A stretch of DNA of 6,929 nt from the NCBI GenBank assembly GCA_014360395.1, contig JACIXM010000246.1:1-6929 (forward strand). Reading direction: 5' to 3'. The DNA is from Actinotalea sp. Its GTDB lineage: Bacteria; Actinomycetota; Actinomycetes; Actinomycetales; Cellulomonadaceae. Below are positions 1 through 6,902 of this stretch, piece by piece. The notes beneath the pieces are model-generated. The model did no database searches. It had not been told where the DNA came from and saw nothing but the letters and a program-made list of their open reading frames with translations. Position numbers and translations under genes: made by a program. Each line of letters opens with the position of its first letter. Positions within the stretch are counted from its first letter, which is position 1.

Positions 1-18
1 CCGGGCCGGGGTGCCCGG
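1..18. terminator. GC-rich hairpin at window edge, possible terminator of an upstream gene
   Basis: CCGGGC (1-6) and GCCCGG (13-18) are perfect inverted arms around a 6-base loop, followed by a pyrimidine-rich stretch. No T-tract is present, which is common for actinobacterial terminators. The arms may extend beyond the window edge, and the upstream gene is not visible, so the role is uncertain. Confidence 0.25.
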
Positions 19-56
19 CTCCCTCCACCGTCCCGCCGCCCGCCGCGGGTCGGCGA

Positions 57-70
57 GGGACGAATGTCCC
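57..70. promoter_or_regulatory. GGGAC-N4-GTCCC palindrome, DosR/DevR-like operator candidate
   Basis: The arms GGGAC (57-61) and GTCCC (66-70) are perfectly complementary around GAAT. The mycobacterial DosR/DevR consensus has the same GGGAC and GTCCC cores with the same 4-base centre (TWWA), although the centre and flanks here differ. The site lies about 120 bases upstream of the SDR start, a plausible position for an activator. The assignment rests on core similarity alone; no DosR-type regulator is in the window. Confidence 0.35.
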
Positions 71-93
71 GCCGCCGACGAGGACCGTGCACC

Positions 94-104
94 CTGCCTG
101 GCAG
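94..104. promoter_or_regulatory. CTGCC-T-GGCAG palindrome, candidate repressor operator
   Basis: This is a perfect 5-1-5 inverted repeat. One more pair (92 with 106) forms beyond a single mismatch, giving 6 of 7 paired positions per arm. An odd-centred palindrome upstream of a small oxidoreductase would suit a TetR-type repressor, but no regulator gene is seen nearby and the identity of any binding protein is inference. Confidence 0.3.
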
Positions 105-190
105 TGCCCTGTGACCGCCTGGCGCGGGCCTGTGACGAGCGCGCCACGACCTGCTCGCCCGGGGCGGCCGGGTGGTGCGAGGGTCGGCTC

Positions 191-880
191 ATGACCTCTC
201 TCGCCAGCGCCCACGTCCTGGTCGTCGGCGCCACCGGCGGCCTCGGCTCGGCCCTCAGCAGGCACCTCGCGGACCGGGGCGCGCGCCTGACGCTGTCCAG
301 CCGGTCCGGGGACCGCCTGGACGTCCTCGCCGGCGAGCTCGGCGACGCCGTCGTCGGCACGCACGCCGCGGACATCACGTTCCCCGACGCTCCCGCGGAG
401 GCGGTGCGCGTCGCCACCGGTCACGGCCCGCTCGACGGCGTCGTGTACGCGGCCGGCGCGGTCGCGTTCGGCCCGGTCACGGAGCTCGACGACGACGTCC
501 TGGACGCGCTGCTGCTCGTCGACCTCGTGGCGCCGGTGCGGCTCGCGCGCGCCGCGGTCCCCGCGCTGGCCGACGGGGGGTTCCTGGCCCACCTCAGCGG
601 GGTCGTCGCCGAGCGCCCGACGGCGGGCATGGCCGCCTACTGCGCGGCGAAGGCCGGGCTGACGGCGTTCGGCGCCGCGCTGCAGCACGAGCTGCGCCGG
701 CGGAAGGTGCGGGTGCTGGACGTCCGCCCGCCGCACACGGAGACCGGGCTCGCGGGCCGCCCGATCGCCGGCCAGGCGCCGCGGCTGGGGCAGGGGCTGG
801 CGCCCGACGCCGTCGCGGCGCGGGTGGTCCGGGCGATCGAGGAGGGCGAGCGCGAGCTGCCGGCCGCGGCGTTCGGCTGA
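191..880 (+). CDS. SDR family NAD(P)-dependent oxidoreductase
   Basis: Predicted 229-residue cytosolic short-chain dehydrogenase/reductase with one Rossmann domain, close to the usual 230-260 for classical members. Visible motifs are the cofactor loop GATGGLG (residues 13-19), R38 after the second strand (a hint of NADP(H) preference), D61 near the adenine pocket, YAAG at 86-89 in place of the usual NNAG, S136, and Y150-x-x-x-K154. The position of the catalytic Asn (111) is Asp, so the usual Asn-Ser-Tyr-Lys tetrad is incomplete. The C-terminal substrate loop is short. I chose ATG at 191 because GAGGG (179-183) sits 7 bases upstream and the Rossmann strand begins right after it; starting further upstream would add about 60 residues of non-SDR composition. 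The substrate cannot be told. It stands alone on the + strand and converges on rtcB. Confidence 0.9.
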   Translation: MTSLASAHVLVVGATGGLGSALSRHLADRGARLTLSSRSGDRLDVLAGELGDAVVGTHAADITFPDAPAEAVRVATGHGPLDGVVYAAGAVAFGPVTELDDDVLDALLLVDLVAPVRLARAAVPALADGGFLAHLSGVVAERPTAGMAAYCAAKAGLTAFGAALQHELRRRKVRVLDVRPPHTETGLAGRPIAGQAPRLGQGLAPDAVAARVVRAIEEGERELPAAAFG

Positions 881-893
881 GGCGCCTCAGTCG
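874..893. terminator. Shared palindrome over convergent stop codons (possible bidirectional terminator)
   Basis: Bases 878-889 form a perfect 12-bp palindrome, TGAGGCGCCTCA, whose two ends are the TGA stop of the SDR (878-880) and the TGA stop of rtcB (887-889, minus strand). In the + transcript the pairing extends to an 8-bp stem with one G-U pair and a GCGC loop (874-893). No T-run follows. It may help terminate both convergent transcripts, but the stem is short and the symmetry may be partly forced by the opposing stop codons. Confidence 0.35.
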
Positions 894-2062
894 CCCTTGA
901 CGTTGACGACCTGGCGCAGGACGTGCCGCACCTCGACCAGGTCGGCGGAGTCGGCCATGACCTGGTCGATGTCCTTGTAGGCGGCGGGGATCTCGTCGAG
1001 GAACACCGACGTGTCCCGGTACTCGATACCGGCCATCGCCGCCCGCAGCTCCTCCAGCGTGAACCGCTTGCGCGCCGCCGTGCGGGAGTACGTGCGCCCC
1101 GCCCCGTGCGGGCTGGAGTGCAGCGACGTGGACTCCCCGCGGCCGACCACCACGTAGGACGCGGTGCCCATCGACCCCGGGATGAGCCCGGGCTCACCGG
1201 CGCGGGCCCGGATGGCGCCCTTGCGGGAGACCCACACGGTGCGGCCGGCGTGCTCCTCGACCTCGGTGAAGTTGTGGTGGCAGTTGATCCGCTCGGACTC
1301 GACGACCGGCTCGCCGAGGTGCTCGCCGAGCGCCGCAGCGACGCGGTCCATCATCTCCTCGCGGTTGAGCAGCGCGAACTCCTGCGCCCAGCGCAGCTCG
1401 CGCAGGTAGTGGTCGAAGGCCTCGGTGCCCTCCGGGAGCCAGGCGAGGTCCCGGTCCAGCAGGTCCAGCCGGTTGCGCCGGCAGCGCTCGACGGCGACCC
1501 GGATGTGCCGCTGGGCGATCTGGTTGCCGACGCCCCGGCTGCCCGAGTGCAGGAAGAGCCAGACCCCGCCGTCCTCGTCGATGGACACCTCGATGAAGTG
1601 GTTGCCGCTGCCCAGCGACCCGAGCTGCAGGTGCCACGTGCGGCCGTACCGCGTGGGGTCCAGACCGATGCGGTCGGCGTGCGCCTGGAGCCGGTCGACC
1701 CGCTCACGCGCCGAGTCGGTCAGCCGCGCGTTGTACCGGCCTGCCGACAGCGGGACCGCGGCCTCGATGCGCTCGCGCAGCGCCCGGAGCGGACCGCCTG
1801 CCCGCAGACGGTCCTCGGTCCACTGCGTCCGGACGGCGATCATCCCGCAGCCGATGTCGACGCCGACGGCGGCGGGGATGAGTGCCCTCTGCGTGGGGAT
1901 GACCGACCCGACCGTCGCACCCTTGCCGAGGTGGGCGTCGGCCATGAGCGCGACGTGCGGGTGCACGAACGGCAGCGTGGCCGTGCGCTCGGCCTGCCGC
2001 CGGGTCTCCGGGTCGAGCTGGGAGGCCCAGCTGACCAGCTTCGGTCCGAGGCGTTCGGGCAT
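887..2062 (-). CDS. rtcB: RtcB-type RNA 3'-phosphate/5'-hydroxyl ligase
   Basis: Predicted 391-residue RNA ligase, near the roughly 400 of the bacterial family (E. coli RtcB is 408). RtcB joins RNA 3'-phosphate (or 2',3'-cyclic phosphate) and 5'-hydroxyl ends using GTP and Mn2+ through a histidine-GMP intermediate. Catalytic residues are intact: D69 and C72 in GVDIGCGM, N154 and H155 in GSGNHF, H172 in HSGSRGVGN, H263 in NCHHNF, and the guanylylated H319 in PHGAGR. The spacings 155-172 and 263-319 equal those of E. coli H168-H185 and H281-H337. ATG at 2062 is preceded by GGGGAG 9 bases upstream, and the N-terminus matches the family. It lies 59 bases downstream of the M20 gene on the same strand with no obvious promoter between, so co-transcription is likely. 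No archease, rtcA or rtcR is in the window, so the physiological RNA substrate (tRNA, rRNA or damaged RNA) is unknown. Confidence 0.95.
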   Translation of the reverse strand: MPERLGPKLVSWASQLDPETRRQAERTATLPFVHPHVALMADAHLGKGATVGSVIPTQRALIPAAVGVDIGCGMIAVRTQWTEDRLRAGGPLRALRERIEAAVPLSAGRYNARLTDSARERVDRLQAHADRIGLDPTRYGRTWHLQLGSLGSGNHFIEVSIDEDGGVWLFLHSGSRGVGNQIAQRHIRVAVERCRRNRLDLLDRDLAWLPEGTEAFDHYLRELRWAQEFALLNREEMMDRVAAALGEHLGEPVVESERINCHHNFTEVEEHAGRTVWVSRKGAIRARAGEPGLIPGSMGTASYVVVGRGESTSLHSSPHGAGRTYSRTAARKRFTLEELRAAMAGIEYRDTSVFLDEIPAAYKDIDQVMADSADLVEVRHVLRQVVNVKGD

Positions 2063-2086
2063 GCCCCGATGCTCCCCGACGACGGC

Positions 2087-2107
2087 GCCGCCCACCACGC
2101 GGGCGGC
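2087..2107 (-). other. Hairpin in the M20-rtcB gap (attenuator, processing site or weak terminator)
   Basis: GCCGCCC (2087-2093) and GGGCGGC (2101-2107) are perfect 7-bp inverted arms around a 7-base loop. The element occupies the middle of the 59-base gap between the M20 stop and the rtcB start, about 25 bases before the start codon. No T-tract follows in the minus-strand sense, so full termination is doubtful; partial read-through or RNA processing is possible. Confidence 0.35.
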
Positions 2108-2121
2108 CGGAGCGAGCCGCC

Positions 2122-3321
2122 TCAGCCTTCCGCGAGCCGGTCCAGGGCGAGGCCGGCGAGGACCGCGGCGGCGACGGGCAGCGCCGCGTCGTCGAAGCGG
2201 GCCTGGGGGGAGTGGTTGTAGGGAGCGGTGGCCGGGTCGGCCCCCTCGGGCGTCGCGCCGAGGAAGAGGAAGGCGCCCGGCACCTCCTGCAGGACGTAGG
2301 AGAAGTCCTCGGCGCCGGAGACCGGCTGCTTCGCGGTCGCCCAGCCGTTCTCGCCGACGACGGCGCGGGTCACCCGCTCGGCGCGCTCGACCTCGGCCGG
2401 GTCGTTGACGGTCACGGGGTAGCCGCGCTCGTAGGTGACCTCGGCGGTCAGCCCGTGGGCGGCGGCGATGCCCTCGGCCACGCGCACCAGGCGGTCCGGG
2501 ACCGCGGCGTGGTGCTCCCTGGAGAAGGTCCGGACGGTCGCGTCGAGCTGCGCCGTCTCCGGGATGACGTTGTCCGTGGTCCCCGCGGCGATGCGACCCA
2601 CCGACACGACGACGGGGTCGTGCGCGTCGAACTGCCGGGTGACGACGGTCTGCAGGGCGAGCACGATCTCCGCGGCAACCGTCACCGGGTCCGCCGCCAG
2701 GTGCGGCATCGAGCCGTGGCCGCCGCGGCCGCGGACGGTGACGTAGAGCTGGTCCGAGGCGGCCATCGCCGTGCCGGCGCGACCGGTCACCACCCGCAGG
2801 GGGATGCTCGAGGACGCGACGTGGATCGCGTAGGCCGCGACGACCCGCTCGCCCGCCGCGTCGAGCACGCCCTCCTCGAGCATGAAGCGGGCGCCGTGGA
2901 AGCCCTCCTCGCCGGGCTGGAACATGAGCACGACAGAGCCGGGCAGCTCCTCGCGCCGGGCGGCGAGCAGCCGGGCCGCCCCGACGAGGCCCGCGACGTG
3001 CAGGTCGTGCCCGCACGCGTGCATGAAGCCGTGGTGCTCGCTGGTGAACTCCTCGCCGGTCTCCTCGGTGACCGGCAGGGCGTCCATGTCCCCGCGCAGG
3101 AGCACGGCCGGCCCCGGCCGTCCGCCGCGCAGCACGGCGACGACCGAGCCGACCGCGGAGCCGGTGGTCACCTCCAGGCCGAGCTCTTCCAGCGCGGCGA
3201 GCACGCGCGCCTGCGTCTTCGGGACCTCCAGGCCCTGCTCCGGGATGCGGTGCAGGTCGTGGCGCAGGGCGGCGAGGTCGGCCGCCATGGCCTCGGCGTC
3301 GGCGAGCAGGTCCTGGGTCAC
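2122..3321 (-). CDS. M20 (M20D-type) family metallo-amidohydrolase/peptidase
   Basis: Predicted 399-residue cytosolic zinc hydrolase of the group containing hippurate hydrolase, N-acyl-L-amino-acid amidohydrolase and the plant IAA-amino-acid hydrolases. It would release an amino acid or acid from an N-acyl or amide conjugate; the substrate cannot be told. Visible are the N-terminal RHDLHRIPE signature (20-28), GDMDALP (77-83), the metal-binding MHACGHD (100-106, with C103 and H105), the catalytic PGEEG (136-140), H167, the dimerisation-domain GGHGSMPH (200-207), and NHSP (369-372) with a late metal-ligand His. Length and domain order (catalytic, lid at about 180-290, catalytic) are normal. 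The start is GTG with a strong GAGGAG 8 bases upstream. A TAGCGT -10-like box sits about 40 bases before the start, so it probably has its own promoter in addition to any read-through from the kinase gene 62 bases upstream. Confidence 0.93.
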   Translation of the reverse strand: MTQDLLADAEAMAADLAALRHDLHRIPEQGLEVPKTQARVLAALEELGLEVTTGSAVGSVVAVLRGGRPGPAVLLRGDMDALPVTEETGEEFTSEHHGFMHACGHDLHVAGLVGAARLLAARREELPGSVVLMFQPGEEGFHGARFMLEEGVLDAAGERVVAAYAIHVASSSIPLRVVTGRAGTAMAASDQLYVTVRGRGGHGSMPHLAADPVTVAAEIVLALQTVVTRQFDAHDPVVVSVGRIAAGTTDNVIPETAQLDATVRTFSREHHAAVPDRLVRVAEGIAAAHGLTAEVTYERGYPVTVNDPAEVERAERVTRAVVGENGWATAKQPVSGAEDFSYVLQEVPGAFLFLGATPEGADPATAPYNHSPQARFDDAALPVAAAVLAGLALDRLAEG

Positions 3322-3361
3322 GGTGCGGGCTCCTCGGTGGCGGGGTCGGCGGTCGGGGCCG

Positions 3362-3367
3362 ACGCTA
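3362..3367 (-). promoter_or_regulatory. Putative -10 box (TAGCGT) for the M20-rtcB unit
   Basis: On the minus strand this reads TAGCGT, a common actinobacterial housekeeping -10 hexamer, within the context GCGGGTAGCGT that recurs at 6885-6895. It lies between the kinase stop (3384) and the M20 GTG (3321), leaving a leader of about 30-35 bases containing the GAGGAG ribosome site. No recognisable -35 is seen; that region would overlap the kinase stop codon. Confidence 0.45.
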
Positions 3368-3383
3368 CCCGCCGCGGCCCCGC

Positions 3384-4760
<1,377 letters not shown>

Positions 4761-4766
4761 GGGGGC

Positions 4767-5420
4767 TCAGGCCGCCATGCGGTACCCGGCGCCGCGCACG
4801 GTGACGACGGCGTCGCGCCCCAGCTTGCGCCGCAGGTAGCCCACGTAGACCTCGACCACGTTGAGGTCCTCGCCCGGGGAGTCCCAGACGTGGTCGCGCA
4901 GCTCGACCTTGCCGATGACGCGGTCGTGGTGGCGCATCAGGTACTCCAGCAGCGCCAGCTCCCGCACCGTCAGCTGCACCGGCTCGCCGGCCCGCGTCAC
5001 GGTGCGCGCGGCGGGGTCCAGCACGATGTCGCCCGCGGTCAGCACGGGCGGTCGGGGGGCGAGCGGGCGGCGGATGAGCGCGCGCAGCCGCGCGACGAGG
5101 ACGACGAAGGAGAACGGCTTGGTCAGGTAGTCGTCCGCCCCCACGTCCAGGCCGTCCGCGACGTCGTACTCGCCGTCCTTCGCGCTGAGCATCAGGACGG
5201 GCGTCCACACCTCGCGCTCGCGCAGGGCGGTGACGACGTCGTAGCCGTTCTTGCCGGGCAGCATGATGTCGACGACGACGGCGTCGTAGTCGCCGTGGGT
5301 GGCCATCTCCAGTCCCGTGATCCCGTCGTGGGCGAGGTCGACCGCGAAGCCCTCCGCGGCCAGTCCCCGCTGCAGGGCACGCGCGAGGCCGCGCTCGTCG
5401 TCGATCACCAGGATGCGCAC
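4767..5420 (-). CDS. OmpR/PhoB-family response regulator transcription factor
   Basis: Predicted 217-residue DNA-binding regulator. The receiver domain (1 to about 115) has acidic D7 and D8, phospho-acceptor D51 in VVVDIMLPG, S79 (Ser in the Thr/Ser switch position) and K101 followed by P102. The winged-helix output domain (about 128-217) shows the recognition-helix pattern around NVVEVYVGYLRRKL (187-200) and the terminal hairpin VRGAGYRM. The GTG start directly precedes the first receiver strand (MRILVIDDE). No good Shine-Dalgarno sequence is present: GGTGGGA lies about 10 bases upstream, and a GATGCT hexamer only 6 bases before GTG leaves open a leaderless transcript. It is the first gene of the pair with the kinase, and the divergent promoter region carries tandem half-sites suited to this family, so autoregulation is likely. 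It resembles MprA/TcrA-type regulators, but no specific orthologue is claimed. Confidence 0.95.
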   Translation of the reverse strand: MRILVIDDERGLARALQRGLAAEGFAVDLAHDGITGLEMATHGDYDAVVVDIMLPGKNGYDVVTALREREVWTPVLMLSAKDGEYDVADGLDVGADDYLTKPFSFVVLVARLRALIRRPLAPRPPVLTAGDIVLDPAARTVTRAGEPVQLTVRELALLEYLMRHHDRVIGKVELRDHVWDSPGEDLNVVEVYVGYLRRKLGRDAVVTVRGAGYRMAA

Positions 5421-5448
5421 ACCAGAAGCATCCCACCGCAGGGGGCCC

Positions 5449-5489
5449 GATCGGCTGAGGCAGGCCTGATGACCTCAGCCCGATCTCAG
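5449..5489. promoter_or_regulatory. Divergent operator region: two 11-bp-spaced (C/A)TCAG half-site pairs within an inverted repeat
   Basis: On the + strand, CTCAG occurs at 5474-5478 and 5485-5489, exactly 11 bp apart, within GACCTCAG and GATCTCAG. On the minus strand, ATCAG (5466-5470) and CTCAG (5455-5459) are also exactly 11 bp apart. GATCGGCTGAGG (5449-5460) and its partner at 5473-5485 form a 12-bp inverted repeat with one extra base. OmpR/PhoB-family dimers bind direct repeats with 11-bp periodicity, and CTCAG-type repeats are familiar upstream of actinobacterial two-component genes. One pair faces each gene, so the regulator probably controls both itself and the LolA-like gene. No TANNNT -10 box is visible in the 92-base gap (there is no TA dinucleotide), which fits activator dependence. 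Confidence 0.6.
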
Positions 5490-5512
5490 TGCGGCGGGAG
5501 GACTCTGGTCGC

Positions 5513-6811
5513 ATGACCCAGAGCTCCACCCGCTCCGGCGTGCTCGCCGGTGCTCTTCGTTCCCGGCGCGCGGCGTGGGCCGTGCCCGCCGGTGTCGCGT
5601 TCGCCGTCGCCGCGGCGTTCGCCACCCCGCCGCTGCTGGCCAGTGCGGGCGACGACGCCCTGCCGGACCTCACCGCGGAGCAGCTGGCCGAGCGCGTCGC
5701 GACCGCGGAGCCCGCTCCGCTGTCGGGGACCGTCGTGCACACGGCCCGGCTCGGCCTGCCGGAGCTGCCCCTGACCGAGGCCACCGGCGCCGACCCGGTG
5801 GTCCTCCTCGGTGGGTCCTCGACCCTGCGGGTGTGGACCGACGGCGCCGAACGCTCGCGCGTGTCGCTGCTGGGTGCGGCGTCCGAGTACTCCGTCGTCA
5901 CCGACGGCCCCGACGCCTGGACCTACTCCAGCACGACCGAGGAGGTCGTCCACTACACCCTCGACGACGAGGGCCGCGCCCGGTACGAGGAGGCCGCGGC
6001 AGAGGTGCGCGCCGGTCTGGCGCCGGACGTCGTCGGCAGCCTGCCCACCCCGGAGGAGGCGGCGCGCGTCGCCCTGACCGAGGTCGAGGCCTTCTCACGG
6101 GTCTCCCTGGACGCCCAGACCACCGTGGCCGGCCGCGCCGCCTACCAGCTCGTCGTGACCCCGCGGGACGCGCAGACGCTGGTGGGTCGCGTCGTCGTGG
6201 CCGTCGACGCCGAGACCTCCACGCCGCTGCGCGTGCAGGTGTGGAGCGTGCAGGACGCGCAGGTGCCGGCGCTGGAGATCGGCTTCACCGACATCTCCTT
6301 CGCCCTGCCCGACGACGGCGTGCTGCGGTTCTCGGTCCCGGCCGGTGCGGCGGTGCGCGAGGTGGTCGTCCCGATGACCGAGCCGACCGACCCGCAGGCG
6401 CTGCAGGACGTGCTCGCCGCCAAGCCGCCCGCTCCCGGGCAGCCGGTCGACCCCGCGCTCCTGCCGGAGGGCGTGACGACGACCGGCCTCGGGTGGGAGA
6501 CGGTCACCACGGTGACCGGTGTCGACGTCGCCGCCCTGCTCGCGGGCGACCCGGCGGCCATCAGCACACTGCCGGACAGCGGGCGCCTCATCGGCTCGGA
6601 CCGGGCGCAGGACCTCATCTCGGAGTTCCTGCCCGACGAGGAGAAGGCGAGCGCGTTCGAGCTCGACCCCACCGCGCTGTACGACGCGCTGACGACCCCG
6701 GTCCCCGAGGGTCGGCTGCTGGCCTCCGCCCTGCTCAGCGTCCTGGTCACGGACGACGGGCGCGTGCTGTACGGGGCGGTCCCGGCGGACGTGCTGCGCG
6801 GGCTGGCCTGA
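5513..6811 (+). CDS. LolA/RseB-fold-like exported protein
   Basis: Predicted 432-residue protein. The N-terminus has basic residues (R16, R18, R19) and a hydrophobic stretch (about 21-43) ending in ASA before G46, which looks like a type I signal peptide or a signal anchor. There is no lipobox and no cysteine at all. From about 70 to 280 it alternates beta-type segments (SGTVVHTARLG, STLRVWTDG, SEYSVVTDG, AYQLVVTPRD, STPLRVQVWS), the pattern of LolA/RseB-like domains (DUF2092-type) in actinobacterial envelope proteins. The C-terminal part (about 350-432) ends in a conserved-looking RLLASALLSVLVTDDGRVLYGAVP segment. ATG at 5513 is chosen because GGGAGGA (5496-5502) lies 10 bases upstream; the in-frame GTG at 5489 would start inside the operator. 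Divergence from the regulator and the intervening half-sites suggest it belongs to that regulon. The function is unknown; binding of lipid or an envelope component is inference from the fold. Confidence 0.8.
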   Translation: MTQSSTRSGVLAGALRSRRAAWAVPAGVAFAVAAAFATPPLLASAGDDALPDLTAEQLAERVATAEPAPLSGTVVHTARLGLPELPLTEATGADPVVLLGGSSTLRVWTDGAERSRVSLLGAASEYSVVTDGPDAWTYSSTTEEVVHYTLDDEGRARYEEAAAEVRAGLAPDVVGSLPTPEEAARVALTEVEAFSRVSLDAQTTVAGRAAYQLVVTPRDAQTLVGRVVVAVDAETSTPLRVQVWSVQDAQVPALEIGFTDISFALPDDGVLRFSVPAGAAVREVVVPMTEPTDPQALQDVLAAKPPAPGQPVDPALLPEGVTTTGLGWETVTTVTGVDVAALLAGDPAAISTLPDSGRLIGSDRAQDLISEFLPDEEKASAFELDPTALYDALTTPVPEGRLLASALLSVLVTDDGRVLYGAVPADVLRGLA

Positions 6812-6830
6812 GCCGGCCGTGCGAGCCGGC
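6812..6830 (+). terminator. GCCGGC hairpin just after the LolA-like gene
   Basis: GCCGGC (6812-6817) is repeated at 6825-6830 with a 7-base spacer. Because the unit is self-complementary, the copies can pair as a 6-bp stem directly after the TGA stop (6809-6811). No T-tract follows, so this is a weak terminator candidate. Confidence 0.3.
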
Positions 6831-6864
6831 GCCGACGTCGAGGGCGTCGCGCGGATCCCCGACC

Positions 6865-6880
6865 GGCCCCGGCCGGGGCC
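6865..6880. promoter_or_regulatory. Perfect 16-bp palindrome over the -35 region of the downstream promoter
   Basis: GGCCCC-GGCC-GGGGCC is perfectly self-complementary. Counting back about 17 bases from the TAGCGT box at 6890 puts the -35 hexamer at about 6867-6872, inside the palindrome. It could be an operator for the next gene or a stem-loop terminator (6-bp stem, 4-base loop) for the LolA-like gene. Low-complexity G/C sequence makes chance symmetry more likely than usual. Confidence 0.35.
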
Positions 6881-6889
6881 CCGCGCGGG

Positions 6890-6895
6890 TAGCGT
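6890..6895 (+). promoter_or_regulatory. Putative -10 box (TAGCGT) for a leaderless downstream gene
   Basis: TAGCGT lies 7 bases before the GTG at 6903, the spacing expected between a -10 box and a transcription start. The transcript would therefore begin at, or next to, the start codon and lack a Shine-Dalgarno sequence, a frequent arrangement in actinobacteria. The context CGGGTAGCGT matches the putative M20 promoter. Confidence 0.5.
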
Positions 6896-6902
6896 GCCGG
6901 GC

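Larger units (their letters stand above)
19..190. promoter_or_regulatory. Non-coding leader upstream of the SDR gene with several symmetric elements
   Basis: I see no convincing gene here. The reading frame that runs in from GTG at 11 joins the SDR frame, but it has a Cys/Arg/Ala-rich composition unlike any SDR N-terminus. The stretch holds a GGGAC-N4-GTCCC palindrome (57-70), a CTGCC-T-GGCAG palindrome (94-104) and a direct repeat CCTGTGAC (108-115 and 129-136). No clear TANNNT -10 box is visible on the + strand, so the transcription start cannot be placed. The density of symmetric elements suggests a regulated promoter for the SDR, perhaps shared with a divergent gene outside the window. 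Confidence 0.4.

Noticed and set aside
11..190. N-terminal extension of the SDR starting at GTG 11
   Set aside because: It would put about 60 residues rich in Cys, Arg and Ala before the Rossmann strand. ATG 191 has a well-placed GAGGG, and the extension overlaps the palindromic leader elements.
923..2221. Long + strand open frame opposite rtcB
   Set aside because: Antisense shadow of the rtcB gene; the sequence shows no conserved motif and no plausible ribosome site was seen.
2063..3016. In-frame extension of rtcB by about 318 residues upstream of ATG 2062, suggesting a 709-residue fusion
   Set aside because: The extension is antisense-free but lies inside the M20 gene in another frame. 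It is dominated by Arg/Pro/Gly/Ala, matches nothing I recognise, and a good Shine-Dalgarno sequence precedes ATG 2062 where RtcB homology begins.
6833..6840. CGACGTCG 8-bp palindrome after the LolA-like gene
   Set aside because: Such short GC palindromes are frequent by chance in DNA of this composition, and no promoter element is aligned with it.
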